Of a stretch of DNA of 64,000 bases, positions 20,962 through 29,854 are shown in pieces. The first letter of the stretch is position 1. Each line of letters opens with the position of its first letter. Both the position numbers and the translations under genes were made by a program. This stretch comes from Rhizobium sp. NXC14 (GTDB lineage Bacteria > Pseudomonadota > Alphaproteobacteria > Rhizobiales > Rhizobiaceae): positions 248,001 through 312,000 of the forward strand of contig NZ_CP021033.1 in assembly GCF_002117485.1 (NCBI RefSeq), in the 5' to 3' direction. Under the pieces are notes generated by a model. It did no database searches, was not told the origin of the DNA, and worked only from the letters and a program-made list of their open reading frames with translations.

Positions 20962-22053
20962 TCAAAGATTGGAAGTGACGCCGGCATCCGTGCGTCTGTA
21001 GAATTCGAAGAGCTTCATGATCTCGCGGGCGATTTCGAGCGTGCCCCTTGATATCTGCGTGCCGGCAAGGATCGCGTCGGTCAGGTGCAGGATTTCGGGC
21101 ACATAGCCGAGATAGAAGAGGTTGTTGTTGTAGAGCTGGCCGAGCGAATGTTCGGGCTCATAGAACAGCGCCGCATTCTCGTCCGGCTGGATGAAGCTTG
21201 CGGCGCGGCCGTAGGACGGCAGGTCCGCCTTGCGGAAATAAGTCAGTCGGCTGCCGTTCTCGACAATGGCGTTTGCGCCTTCGCCGATGACTTCGACCCG
21301 CTCGAAGATGCTGCCGCCCGACTGGCCAGCGGCAAAATGCAGCGTGCCGATCGCGCCGGAGCGGAAGCGCAGGCTGGTGACGCTCGCGCCCGTCAACGGC
21401 TCCCATTCATAGCCAGCGCGCTCGATCTCACCGCCGAGGAAATTGAGGATCGCGCCCGGATGGTAGATATGGTCGAGGAAACTCTGCATCTTGACGAGAT
21501 CGGCGCGGTCTTCCGGTCTCGGCAGGCTCTGGGGATAACGGACGTTGATCGAGGTCAGCCTGCCGAAACCGGGCGAGCCGATCAGGTCCTTGAGCTTCTC
21601 AATCGTCGGGAAGAAGGTTTTCTTGAGGCCGGTCATCACCATACGGCCGGCCGCCGTACTTGCCGCCTGCAACCTTTCGATATCCTCCAGGCTCGCAGCC
21701 GTCGGCTTTTCCATCCAGACGTGGGCGCCCGAGGCAAGTGCGTCGAGCGCAAGGTCGGTCGCCTGCACCCGGCCGTCGGGATGATAGGCGGTGACGAGGA
21801 AGACCAGGTCCGGCTTTTCCCACATGAGCATCTCGCGATGGTCGGTATAGGCTTTGCCGGCGCCGAAGAGTTTGGCGAATTTCTCGGCGCGGCCGATATC
21901 GAGATCGCAGATGCCGGCGAGGTCCACGGGCGCATAGCGCAGCGCCGGATAGACATTGCGGTAGGCATGGCCGCCGGCGCCGATGAAGCAGGCCTTGATG
22001 CGGTGATCGAATTCGAAATTGTAGCGGATTTCCCGCTGGACATGATGCGACAT
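20962..22053 (-). CDS. Gfo/Idh/MocA-family NAD(P)-dependent oxidoreductase
   Basis: 363-residue sugar dehydrogenase type protein. The N-terminal Rossmann fold shows CFIGAGGHAYRNVYPAL, and the catalytic Lys lies in VWMEKPTAAS, as in inositol and glucose dehydrogenases of the family. The ATG (MSHHVQREIRY) is 2 nt after the permease stop; the frame is open far upstream through both permeases, but that extension is a shadow. Operon partner of a CUT1 sugar importer; likely oxidises the imported sugar or polyol. Confidence 0.9.
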   Translation of the reverse strand: MSHHVQREIRYNFEFDHRIKACFIGAGGHAYRNVYPALRYAPVDLAGICDLDIGRAEKFAKLFGAGKAYTDHREMLMWEKPDLVFLVTAYHPDGRVQATDLALDALASGAHVWMEKPTAASLEDIERLQAASTAAGRMVMTGLKKTFFPTIEKLKDLIGSPGFGRLTSINVRYPQSLPRPEDRADLVKMQSFLDHIYHPGAILNFLGGEIERAGYEWEPLTGASVTSLRFRSGAIGTLHFAAGQSGGSIFERVEVIGEGANAIVENGSRLTYFRKADLPSYGRAASFIQPDENAALFYEPEHSLGQLYNNNLFYLGYVPEILHLTDAILAGTQISRGTLEIAREIMKLFEFYRRTDAGVTSNL

Positions 22054-22055
22054 GG

Positions 22056-22883
22056 TCAGCCTTTGATTGCTCCCTGCGTCAGCCCCTCGGTGAAACGGCG
22101 CTGCATCAGGATGTAGAGAAGAATGATCGGCAGGAACGAAATCACGGTTCCCGAGAAGACCAGACGGTAGTCGGAAGCATAGGTGCTGACGAAACGCACC
22201 AGCCCGAGCGGCAGCGTCTGCACTTCGGGGCTGATCAGCACGATCAGCGGCAGGAAGAAGTCGTTCCAGGTGGAGAGCGCGGTGATGATGACGAGCGCCT
22301 GCACCGCCGGCGTCGAGATCGGCAGAAAGACCTTGGTGAGGATCTGAAAATGCGAGGCGCCGTCGATCCTGGCGGCTTCGATCAGATCGTCGGGCACGCC
22401 GATAAAGAAGCTTCGCATCAGGAAAATGCCGAAGGGAATGCCGTTGCTGACCTGGACCAGCACGATACCAGCAAGCGTGTTGACGAGGTTCAGCCCGAAG
22501 AGCACCTGGTAGAGCGGGATGACGATCGCCTGGACCGGCACGGTGAGGCCGAGGATGAAGGCATAGAACAGCCATTCCCGGCCGGGGAAACGGATCTTGG
22601 CAAGGGCATAACCAGCCGGCGCGCAGGTGACGAGCGAGAGGGCGACGACGCCGACGAGGTTGATGAGGCTGTTGCCGACGAGGTCGCCGAAACCGCCGAT
22701 CTGCCAGGCGTCGAGATAATTCCGCCACATCAGGTCGGCGGGCCAGGTGAAGGGATCGGCCCGGCCGATCTCGGCCTCGGTCTTGAAGCTCGATATCAGC
22801 AGCCAGACGAAGGGGGAGAGGATCAGGATCAAGACCGGGGTCAGCGCCAGCGCCACCGGCCATTCGCGGCTGCGCACACTCAT
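22056..22883 (-). CDS. Carbohydrate ABC transporter permease (MalG/UgpE-like)
   Basis: 275-residue CUT1 permease. First span LALTPVLILILSPFVWLLISSF, and the EAA loop EAARIDGASHFQILTKVFLPIS that docks the ATPase. Ends close to the oxidoreductase start. ATGA overlap with the preceding permease gene. No ATPase gene is present in this cluster, so the importer must borrow a MalK/UgpC-type ATPase from elsewhere; two such genes exist in this window. Confidence 0.92.
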   Translation of the reverse strand: MSVRSREWPVALALTPVLILILSPFVWLLISSFKTEAEIGRADPFTWPADLMWRNYLDAWQIGGFGDLVGNSLINLVGVVALSLVTCAPAGYALAKIRFPGREWLFYAFILGLTVPVQAIVIPLYQVLFGLNLVNTLAGIVLVQVSNGIPFGIFLMRSFFIGVPDDLIEAARIDGASHFQILTKVFLPISTPAVQALVIITALSTWNDFFLPLIVLISPEVQTLPLGLVRFVSTYASDYRLVFSGTVISFLPIILLYILMQRRFTEGLTQGAIKG

Positions 22884-23875
22884 TGGGAGAGCCTCGCGCG
22901 CCAGCGGTTGAAGACGATGGTGATGGCGATCGCAAGCAGGCTGAGCAGGATGCAGAGCACCGCCGCAAGCCCGTGATCCTGGGACTGGAAGGCAAGCCGG
23001 TAGATATAGGTCGTGATCAGCTCGCTCTGATAGAAAGGCCCGCCGTTGGTCATGACGAAGACCGTGGCGAAGCCCTTCAGGCCGTTGATCATCGCCAGCG
23101 AGACGACGAAGGTCATGACCTCGCGAAGCCCCGGCAGCGTCACATAAATCAGCTTCTGGAAAGCGTTGGCGCCGTCCACTTCGGCCGCGTCATAGAGCGA
23201 GTGGTCGATATTCTGCAGGCCGGCGATGAAGAGCAGCATGTAAAGGCCGAACCCCTGCCACGAGCTTGCGACATTGACGGAGAACAGCACCAGGGCGGGA
23301 TCGGAAAGCCAGCCTTGGGTGAAGGCGCCGAGGCCGATCCTTGTCAACGCCGTGTTCAGCAGCCCGAAAAACGGGTCGTAGATATTGGCCCAGATGACGC
23401 CGACCACGGCAAGCGAGACCAGATGCGGCAGGAAGAAAGCGGTGCGGAAGAAGACCTGCGTGATCTTGAGCCTGCTGACCGCAAGCGCCAGCAGAAGGCC
23501 AAGCCCGCCTGCCATCACCACGTGGTAGGCCAGCCAGATGAAGGTATGGCCGAGGCTCTTCCAGACGATCGGATCCTGCGCCGCCTTGGCGTAGTTGTCG
23601 ACGCCGACGAAACTCGCGGAGGTATTGAAGCCGGCGGAACTGTTGAAGCTCAGCCAGAAGGTGGCAGCGATCGGCAGCAGCGTGAAGAGGGCATAGAGAG
23701 CGAGCGCCGGCGCCATCAGCCAGAATGCGGTGCCGGCATCGCCATCGGGCGAAGCCGAGCCTGCCGCCCGGCGTTTGGACATAGGGGCGGGCTTGCCGCC
23801 CGTATGTCCCGCCATGGCAGGTGCAGTGCTAAGAGGAGCCACGGCCTTGCTTCCCGGCGTTTCTGGAATGGCCAC
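22880..23875 (-). CDS. Carbohydrate ABC transporter permease (MalF/UgpA-like)
   Basis: 331 residues. A hydrophilic N-terminal tail of about 45 residues (rich in Pro, Gly, Ala, Lys) precedes the first span FWLMAPALALYALFTLLPIAATFWLSF, then five further spans. The EAA loop is DAAEVDGANAFQKLIYVTLPGL. Its start overlaps the binding-protein stop by one base. Pairs with the downstream MalG-like permease as the membrane channel. Confidence 0.92.
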   Translation of the reverse strand: MAIPETPGSKAVAPLSTAPAMAGHTGGKPAPMSKRRAAGSASPDGDAGTAFWLMAPALALYALFTLLPIAATFWLSFNSSAGFNTSASFVGVDNYAKAAQDPIVWKSLGHTFIWLAYHVVMAGGLGLLLALAVSRLKITQVFFRTAFFLPHLVSLAVVGVIWANIYDPFFGLLNTALTRIGLGAFTQGWLSDPALVLFSVNVASSWQGFGLYMLLFIAGLQNIDHSLYDAAEVDGANAFQKLIYVTLPGLREVMTFVVSLAMINGLKGFATVFVMTNGGPFYQSELITTYIYRLAFQSQDHGLAAVLCILLSLLAIAITIVFNRWRARLSQ

Positions 23876-25128
23876 TATTTCGCCTCTATCATCTTCGCCT
23901 GGATCTGCTTCATGCCGTCCTCGCCGCCGATCTGGCCGGAGATGAGACCCTGGATGACCTGGAAGTAAGTGTCGAGTACGGGGCCGGGCAGATAGACGCT
24001 CGGATTGTAGCCGACGCCGCCGGCGGCTGCCGCGAAGATATCTTTGAGAACGGGGGTCGGTGGTTCTACGCCGGGGATTTCACGCGGATAGATCATCGTG
24101 CTTGCCGGGTCCTGCGCCCGCTTTTTCATCACCGCATCCGACAGCATGAAGTCGATCCACTTCATCGCAAGCTCCGGCTGCTTGGAGTTAACCGGCACCA
24201 GCCAGCTCCAGCCGACGCCGCCGGTCGGGATATCAGCCCCCTTGATGTCGGAAGGCATGGGCGCATAACCGGCATTGGCGAGGTCATAGCCGGCCTTGCG
24301 GGCATTGGCGGTGAACCAGGGGCCGGCAACGAACATGGCGGCGCGCTTGTTGAACCAGAGGCGTGAGGCGCCGTCGAGGTCGAGACCCGCCATTTCCTTC
24401 TTGATGTAGCCCGCCTCGACCAGCTTCTGCAGCCGGATGGCGCCGGCGGCGACCGAAGGATCGCTGAAGGCGATCTCGCGGCGCAGCGCCTTGCCGATCA
24501 CGTCCTTGCCGCTCGCCGATTGCAGGAGATTGCCGAAAAGATGGCCGGCGCTGCCCGGCGTGCGCGGACCGATGGCGATCGGCTGCAGGCCGCTTTGCTC
24601 GATCGACTTCATCAGCGTTTCGAACTCGGCCCAGGTCGCCGGGATCTTCCAGCCCGCCTGCTCGAAAAGATCCTTGTGATACCAGATACCGAGGGCATCG
24701 AGCCCATCGGGAACTTCGTAGATTTCCCCGCCGAACTGGCCTTTCAGTTCGGTGTAAAGCCAGGGGTAGATCTCATCCTTCCAGCCGCGCTTTTCATATT
24801 GTTCGGTGAGCGGCATGACCTGCTTGGCATTCTTGACGACGCTGACGCGGCCGATGCCCGAATTGGTGAGGATTACATCGGGGCCGGCATCCGACTGGAT
24901 CGCTGCCTGCACCGCGCCGTTGCTGATCGTGCCGGTCGGCGGCATGAATTCGACTGTCACACCGGGATTGGCCTTTTCGAAATCGGCCTTGATGCCGTTC
25001 CACAACTGGGCGACCAGCGGTTCGGTGATCTGTTCCGGACCCCACATCTTCAGGGTCTCGGCATGCGCCGGTGAACTTGCGGCGATCATCGCCGCCAGTG
25101 CCGTTCCGCGGGCAAGAAATTTCAGCAT
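23875..25128 (-). CDS. Sugar ABC transporter substrate-binding protein (SBP family 1)
   Basis: 417 residues with a Sec signal MLKFLARGTALAAMIAASSPAHAE, cleaved after AHA. The mature protein shows the family pattern LKMWGPEQITEPLVAQLWNGIKADFEKANPGVTVEF. First gene of the operon SBP-permease-permease-oxidoreductase-cupin, preceded by a GGAGGGA ribosome site. A hairpin sits 49-68 nt upstream of the start. The sugar is unknown. Confidence 0.92.
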   Translation of the reverse strand: MLKFLARGTALAAMIAASSPAHAETLKMWGPEQITEPLVAQLWNGIKADFEKANPGVTVEFMPPTGTISNGAVQAAIQSDAGPDVILTNSGIGRVSVVKNAKQVMPLTEQYEKRGWKDEIYPWLYTELKGQFGGEIYEVPDGLDALGIWYHKDLFEQAGWKIPATWAEFETLMKSIEQSGLQPIAIGPRTPGSAGHLFGNLLQSASGKDVIGKALRREIAFSDPSVAAGAIRLQKLVEAGYIKKEMAGLDLDGASRLWFNKRAAMFVAGPWFTANARKAGYDLANAGYAPMPSDIKGADIPTGGVGWSWLVPVNSKQPELAMKWIDFMLSDAVMKKRAQDPASTMIYPREIPGVEPPTPVLKDIFAAAAGGVGYNPSVYLPGPVLDTYFQVIQGLISGQIGGEDGMKQIQAKMIEAK

Positions 25129-25176
25129 TGTCCCTCCTCCTGGGCCGCTCCACGGCCACGTTTTTCGCTTGTTGAA

Positions 25177-25196
25177 AAGGAGACCCCCCTCTCCTT
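25177..25196 (-). promoter_or_regulatory. Perfect 7-bp hairpin in the leader of the sugar operon
   Basis: AAGGAGA, six C, TCTCCTT on the plus strand. On the coding strand it reads AAGGAGA, six G, TCTCCTT followed by TTC. It lies between gntR and the binding-protein start, and could be a weak gntR terminator or a leader structure. No other feature seen in 25129-25307. Confidence 0.3.
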
Positions 25197-25307
25197 CATT
25201 CCATCAGGCCACGGGTGTCGCGATCTTTCAAATTCGCTTCCACGCTTAGGTTTTTGGTTTCCGCATGTCGTAACCGCAAAACCGCTGCACACTTTTGCGC
25301 GACTGCT

Positions 25308-25973
25308 TTAGCGCGCCGGATTTTCCTTCTGAAAGCGCGCCATGACGGCCTGCTGAACGTCGCTGATATGCGCGTGCATCAGCGCCTTGGCGCGGGTTAT
25401 GTCGCGCGACCGGAAAGCCTGCAGGATCTGATCGCGCTCCTCGGCTGCCCGCTCGGCGAGATCGCGGCTCTCATTGGCGATTGAGCGGCAGATCTGGATT
25501 TGCAGCGCGAGCCGTGCCAAGGTTTCGACCAACGGGGCGCTTCCCGAAAGCTCGGCAATCGTCTCGTGGAATTCCTTGTCGCGGATGCCGTAGGTCGCCA
25601 TGTCGCCGCGGCGCAGCGCCGCCACTGCCTCATCCAGAATACGTTCGAAACCGGCGATATGCCGGTCGCTCATCTGCGGAACGGCGAGCTCGACGGCGAA
25701 ACACTCGAGCGTCTTGCGCAGCTCGTAGAGGTCGTCGATCTCCTTGGGCGTGAAGCTGCGTACGAAGAAGCCGCGATAAGGCTTGATCTCGATCAGCCCT
25801 TCCTTGGCAAGCGTGCCGATCGCTTCGCGGAATGGCGTGCGGCTGACCTGCAGGCGTTCCGTCAGTTCCTTTTCGTCGATGGAGACGCCGCTCGGCAGTT
25901 CGCCGGAAACGATCAGCCGAACGATTTCCTCGTAGATCCGCTCTCGAAGGGTCAGGTGGCGCGGTGCGTTCAT
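25308..25973 (-). CDS. GntR-family transcriptional regulator (FadR/FCD subfamily)
   Basis: 221 residues: winged helix ([23 protein letters not shown] ... [21 protein letters not shown]) in residues 5-70, then an all-helical FCD ligand-binding domain with metal-site-like residues ([31 protein letters not shown]). The ATG of MNAPRHLTL has GGAGA upstream; an extension to an earlier ATG covers the divergent promoter and was rejected. Sits between the sugar operon and the divergent Tm-1-like genes, with ATATAC repeats in the shared spacer, so it probably controls one or both. Confidence 0.9.
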   Translation of the reverse strand: MNAPRHLTLRERIYEEIVRLIVSGELPSGVSIDEKELTERLQVSRTPFREAIGTLAKEGLIEIKPYRGFFVRSFTPKEIDDLYELRKTLECFAVELAVPQMSDRHIAGFERILDEAVAALRRGDMATYGIRDKEFHETIAELSGSAPLVETLARLALQIQICRSIANESRDLAERAAEERDQILQAFRSRDITRAKALMHAHISDVQQAVMARFQKENPAR

Positions 25974-26006
25974 GGTCTCCACTTCCGTCTGGCATTCGCG
26001 ATTTAA

Positions 26007-26047
26007 GTATGCAATATACGGAAGAATATACAATATGGAAAATATAC
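26007..26047. promoter_or_regulatory. Repeated ATATAC motifs and GTAT-N5-ATAC dyad, candidate GntR operator
   Basis: GTAT-N5-ATAC at 26007-26019 is a short dyad. ATATAC recurs at 26014, 26026 and 26042 in this AT-rich divergent spacer between gntR and the Tm-1-like gene. FadR-subfamily proteins bind short dyads in such positions. Assignment is inference from location. Confidence 0.45.
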
Positions 26048-26104
26048 AACGGGGAATTTTGTTGGAAGATCAGCGGGAGCTGGACCAAAAGGGGAGGAAC
26101 ACCA

Positions 26105-27301
26105 ATGGGAAAGGTCTATATCGTCGGCACCTCAGACACCAAGGGCGCTGAACTGAACTACGCCAGGGAGGTGGTTCTTTCAGCCGGAACCGAGGCCGTT
26201 CTGATTGATGTCGGCACGCTTGGTGAGGGTGCGGGCGCCGATATTCCAGCGCGCGACGTCGCGGCATTTCATCCGGATGGTGCTGCGGCCGTGCTCGGGC
26301 AGACTGACCGGGGAACGGCGGTTTCGGCCATGGCCAAGGCGCTGACGGGTTACCTGAAATCACGCAACGATATCGGCGCTGTGCTCGGCCTCGGCGGTAC
26401 CGGCAATACTGCGCTGGTGACCGAGGCGATGCGGGCGCTTCCGATCGGCCTGCCGAAACTGATGGTCTCGACGGTGGCCTCAGGCAATGTGGCGCCCTAT
26501 GTCGGCCCGAATGATCTGACCATGATGTATTCGGTCGTCGACATCGCCGGTCTGAATGCGATTTCACGCAGAGTGATCGGGAATGCGGCCAATGCCGCGG
26601 CCGGCATGGCCCGCAACCCCGTTCCCGCCTCCACGGATGATCGGCCGGGCATCGGCATGACCATGTTCGGCGTCACCACGCCTTGCGTGACCCAGGTCCG
26701 CGAGATGCTCGGCAAGACCCATGAAGTCTACGTCTTCCATGCGACCGGCGTCGGTGGCCAATCGATGGAGAAGCTCGCTGAATCAGGTCTGCTGCAGGGC
26801 GTGATCGACGTGACGACGACCGAGGTTCCCGATCTCCTTGTCGGCGGCGTCTTTCCCGCGACCGAGGATCGCTTCGGCGCAATCATCCGCACCGGCCTGC
26901 CCTATGTCGGCTCGGTCGGCGCCGTCGACATGGTGAATTTCGGCGCGCGGGAAACGGTGCCGGCGGCTTTCCGCGACCGCAGGCTTCACGTCCATAATGC
27001 GCAGGTGACCCTAATGCGCACCACGCCGGAGGAAAACGGCAGGATCGGCGCTTTCATCGTCGAACGGCTCAACCTCATGCAGGGCCCGGTCCGCTTCCTG
27101 CTGCCGCTTCAGGGCGTCTCGGCAATCGATGCCGTCGGTCAGCCGTTCCACGATCCGGAAGCCGACGCCGCGCTGTTTTCCGCCATCCGGACCGGCTGGC
27201 GCGACGCGCCAAACAGACGTCTCGTCGAGATAGATACCCATATCAACAGTCCGGAATTTGCCGCGACACTCGTCGCCAGCTTCCACGACATCCCTGCCTG
27301 A
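26105..27301 (+). CDS. Tm-1-like ATP-binding domain protein (UPF0261)
   Basis: 398 residues, matching the N-terminal domain of the tomato Tm-1 protein and bacterial UPF0261 proteins. It begins [15 protein letters not shown], then [20 protein letters not shown] and [19 protein letters not shown], glycine-rich loops expected to bind nucleotide. The ATG at 26105 follows GGGGAGGA at good spacing. It is followed 10 nt later by the TIM-barrel gene. In plants the two domains are fused in one protein, so the two products probably act together. Enzymatic function unknown. Confidence 0.85.
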   Translation: MGKVYIVGTSDTKGAELNYAREVVLSAGTEAVLIDVGTLGEGAGADIPARDVAAFHPDGAAAVLGQTDRGTAVSAMAKALTGYLKSRNDIGAVLGLGGTGNTALVTEAMRALPIGLPKLMVSTVASGNVAPYVGPNDLTMMYSVVDIAGLNAISRRVIGNAANAAAGMARNPVPASTDDRPGIGMTMFGVTTPCVTQVREMLGKTHEVYVFHATGVGGQSMEKLAESGLLQGVIDVTTTEVPDLLVGGVFPATEDRFGAIIRTGLPYVGSVGAVDMVNFGARETVPAAFRDRRLHVHNAQVTLMRTTPEENGRIGAFIVERLNLMQGPVRFLLPLQGVSAIDAVGQPFHDPEADAALFSAIRTGWRDAPNRRLVEIDTHINSPEFAATLVASFHDIPA

Positions 27302-27311
27302 GGAGAGAGTT

Positions 27312-28136
27312 TTGTCCCGTATCGATAGAAACGACATTCTGAACAAGCTTCGCCGCAAGATCGCCGAGGGCCGGCCGATCATCGGCGGCGGCGCCGGCAC
27401 GGGCCTTTCGGCCAAGAGCGAGGAGGCCGGCGGCATCGACCTGATCGTGATCTATAATTCCGGCCGTTATCGCATGGCCGGGCGTGGCTCGCTGGCCGGC
27501 TTGTTGGCCTACGGCAATGCCAACGAAATCGTCAAAGAAATGGGCCGCGAGGTGCTGCCGGTCGTGCGCCACACGCCGGTGCTTGCCGGCGTCAATGGCA
27601 CCGATCCCTTCATGCTGCCCGATCACTTCCTCGACGAATTGAAGGCTATGGGCTTTGCCGGCGTCCAGAATTTTCCGACGGTCGGGCTGATCGACGGAAC
27701 GTTCCGCGCCAATCTCGAAGAGACCGGCATGGGCTTTGAGCTGGAAATCGACATCGTCGCCCGTGCGAACGCTAAGGATATGCTGACGACACCCTATGTC
27801 TTCAGCAGCGATGACGCCGCCGCCATGACCAAGGCCGGCGCCGATATCGTCGTCTGCCACCTCGGCCTGACCACGGGAGGCGCGATCGGCGCGGAAACGG
27901 CGCTGACGCTTGACGGATGCGTGGAGAAGATCAACGCATGGTCGGACGCCGCGAGGTCGGTACGCGACGACGTCATCGTGCTCTGCCATGGCGGCCCGAT
28001 CGCCATGCCGGCGGATGCGGCCTACGTGCTGGCCCGTTGCAAGGGATGCAACGGTTTCTACGGCGCAAGTTCGATGGAGCGGCTGCCGACCGAGGTCGCC
28101 ATCCGCGCGCAGGTCGAGGACTTCGCCAGGATATAA
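27312..28136 (+). CDS. TIM-barrel, phosphoenolpyruvate hydrolase-like protein (Tm-1 C-terminal half)
   Basis: 274 residues starting at TTG with AGGAG about 7 nt upstream. The sequence [52 protein letters not shown] is characteristic of the family, and [21 protein letters not shown] and GASSMERLP are further conserved blocks. Equivalent to the C-terminal barrel of plant Tm-1. Together with the preceding gene it is divergent from GntR and a sugar importer, which suggests a catabolic or detoxifying reaction on a small phosphorylated metabolite. That role is inference. Confidence 0.85.
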   Translation: MSRIDRNDILNKLRRKIAEGRPIIGGGAGTGLSAKSEEAGGIDLIVIYNSGRYRMAGRGSLAGLLAYGNANEIVKEMGREVLPVVRHTPVLAGVNGTDPFMLPDHFLDELKAMGFAGVQNFPTVGLIDGTFRANLEETGMGFELEIDIVARANAKDMLTTPYVFSSDDAAAMTKAGADIVVCHLGLTTGGAIGAETALTLDGCVEKINAWSDAARSVRDDVIVLCHGGPIAMPADAAYVLARCKGCNGFYGASSMERLPTEVAIRAQVEDFARI

Positions 28137-28164
28137 GCGCGGTTGGACCGGCCGCATGCCAGCC

Positions 28165-28191
28165 GCCGGCGCCTCGTTGTGGGGCGCCGGC
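28165..28191 (+). terminator. Possible terminator after the Tm-1-like pair
   Basis: GCCGGCGCC (28165-28173) and GGCGCCGGC (28183-28191) form a 9-bp stem with a 9-nt loop, 28 nt after the stop. No U-run follows. The remaining spacer to 28400 holds the FixK-like box and no gene. Confidence 0.5.
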
Positions 28192-28324
28192 ATGTGAATC
28201 TCGATGGTTGACGACATCGCGGTAAAACTATTGCCGACGGCCATGCCGCCAACTGAACGATCAGCCGCGAGCCCATTCCGAAGACGACCGCCGTTCATGC
28301 GTTGCGATGCCGCGGCATTTGTGT

Positions 28325-28338
28325 TTGATATCGGTCAA
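28325..28338 (+). promoter_or_regulatory. FixK/FNR-type anaerobox
   Basis: TTGATATCGGTCAA fits TTGAT-N4-GTCAA, the site for rhizobial FixK/FnrN activators. It lies 62 nt upstream of the universal stress protein start, consistent with a class II position near -41 of a transcript beginning about 28373. Suggests induction at low oxygen. Confidence 0.65.
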
Positions 28339-28400
28339 AACGGAGGTCGCGGGTGCCGGTATGATCGGTGCGGCTATTCGCATTCGGGATATCGGTTTCA

Positions 28401-28847
28401 ATGTATCGAACGATCATCTGCGGCATCGGCATGGGTTCCCGGGAAACGGCAATCCGCCTCCTGCGTCGGGCGGCGGCGCTGTTGGACCACGGCGGCAACA
28501 TTGTCGTCTTGCATGTCATCGAGAACATTCCGCACCGCCACCTCATGGATCTTCCGGAGGAGTTCGAAACGACGGCGATGGCCGAGGCTGAAAAGAAGCT
28601 CGTATCGCTCTGCAGGGAACTGGGTGTTCCGGCAACTATCGAGGTTCGCATTGGCGTTGCGGCCTCCATGCTCGTATCGGCCGCCGCTGAAAAATCGGCC
28701 GATCTCATCCTGCTGTCATCGCATGTCACCGATATCACCGACTACGTCTTTTCTTCGATTGTCGAAAAGGTCATGCGTCGCGCGGGATGCTCGGTCCTCA
28801 TCGATCGGCGTCCCGATCAGCCGCAGGAAGACGAAGCCGTTTTCTGA
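28401..28847 (+). CDS. Universal stress protein (UspA family)
   Basis: 148 residues with the UspA fold: MYRTIICGIGMGSRETAIRLLRRAAALL, VVLHVIENI and a C-terminal IVEKVMRRAGCSVLIDR strand. The usual ATP-binding pattern G-X2-G-X9-G-(S/T) is absent, replaced by SSHVTDITDYVFSS, so it belongs to the non-ATP-binding type. Start at 28401 fits the family N-terminus; the ribosome site is weak. A FixK-like box upstream points to microaerobic control. Gene lies ahead of the CbpA chaperone pair but has its own stop 90 nt before it. Confidence 0.85.
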   Translation: MYRTIICGIGMGSRETAIRLLRRAAALLDHGGNIVVLHVIENIPHRHLMDLPEEFETTAMAEAEKKLVSLCRELGVPATIEVRIGVAASMLVSAAAEKSADLILLSSHVTDITDYVFSSIVEKVMRRAGCSVLIDRRPDQPQEDEAVF

Positions 28848-28937
28848 GTCTCAGGGCCTCCCCTCCCCGCCGGCGCCTTGACAACCTATATCACAGCCAA
28901 ATCAACGGCAGAATTGGCTGCCTGAGCGGAGACATGC

Positions 28938-29852
28938 ATGAGCCAGGATCCCTATGAGCTTCTGGGCGTGAAACGGGATGCGTCGCAAAAGGATATTCAA
29001 AGCGCGTTCCGTAAACTTGCCAAAAAATTGCACCCCGACCTGAACCCAGGCGACAGGAAGGCCGAGGAACGTTTCAAGGAAATTTCGACCGCCTACGAGA
29101 TTCTGAGCGACGAAGAAAAGCGCGGACGCTTTGACCGCGGCGAGATCGATATGACAGGCGCCGAGCGGGCGCAGCGCAACTATTATCGCGACTATGCCTC
29201 GGCCGGCGGCGCCGATAATCCCTATCGCAACAGCGCCGGCTTTGCCGACTTCGGCGATGCCGATGACATTTTTGCGAGCTTCTTTTCGCGCCGTACCGGC
29301 GGCGGCCGGGCGCGCAGCCAGGGCCAGGACCGGCGCTTCTCCATGGAGGTCGATTTTCTCGAGGCCATCAACGGCACCAGAACCGAGGTCAAGCTCCCCG
29401 ATGGCCCCGCGCTCGAGGTCGGGATCCCGCCAGGAACGCGCGACGGCCAGACTTTGCGGTTGCGCGGCAAGGGTGAACCGGGCATCGGCGGCGGGCCGGC
29501 GGGCGATGCGCTCATCGAAATTCATGTGCGCCCGCACCGTTTCTTCACGCGCGACGGCGACGACATCCGCCTCGAGCTGCCGATTTCGCTCAGCGAAGCG
29601 GTGCTCGGCGGCAAGCTTCGCGTCCCCACGCCTTCCGGCCCAGTCAATCTGACGCTGCCGCCTCATTCGAACACCGGGAAAGTCCTGCGCCTGAAGGGCA
29701 AGGGCGTTCCGAAACGCGGCGGCGGGCATGGCGACATCTACGTCACCTTGAAGATCGTGTTGCCCGACCAACCTGACGAACGGCTGCCGTCCCTGGTGAA
29801 GGAGTGGGCGGCGGCGCATCCATACGATCCGAGGAAGAACATGGAGGCCTGA
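28938..29852 (+). CDS. cbpA: DnaJ-class co-chaperone CbpA
   Basis: 304 residues. J domain at about 4-69 with the HPD motif at His32-Asp34; Gly/Phe-rich linker with NPYRNSAGFADFGDADDIFASFF; C-terminal substrate-binding domains (about 130-290). It lacks the Cys-rich zinc fingers of DnaJ, which marks the CbpA type. Stimulates DnaK ATPase. A TTGACA element (28878-28883) and an AGCCAA/TTGGCT dyad lie upstream. Followed 2 nt later by cbpM, the known modulator partner. Confidence 0.92.
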   Translation: MSQDPYELLGVKRDASQKDIQSAFRKLAKKLHPDLNPGDRKAEERFKEISTAYEILSDEEKRGRFDRGEIDMTGAERAQRNYYRDYASAGGADNPYRNSAGFADFGDADDIFASFFSRRTGGGRARSQGQDRRFSMEVDFLEAINGTRTEVKLPDGPALEVGIPPGTRDGQTLRLRGKGEPGIGGGPAGDALIEIHVRPHRFFTRDGDDIRLELPISLSEAVLGGKLRVPTPSGPVNLTLPPHSNTGKVLRLKGKGVPKRGGGHGDIYVTLKIVLPDQPDERLPSLVKEWAAAHPYDPRKNMEA

Positions 29853-29854
29853 TC

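Noticed and set aside
20962..22995. 677-codon open frame covering the oxidoreductase and extending through both permease genes
   Set aside because: Only the first-described 363 residues look like a real protein. The extension is Arg/Pro-rich and lies antisense-free but out of frame with two clear permease genes that have ATGA overlaps.
28870..28937. Heat-shock sigma-32 promoter before cbpA
   Set aside because: CTTGACA and CCTATAT are present but overlap too closely to form a -35/-10 pair with proper spacing.
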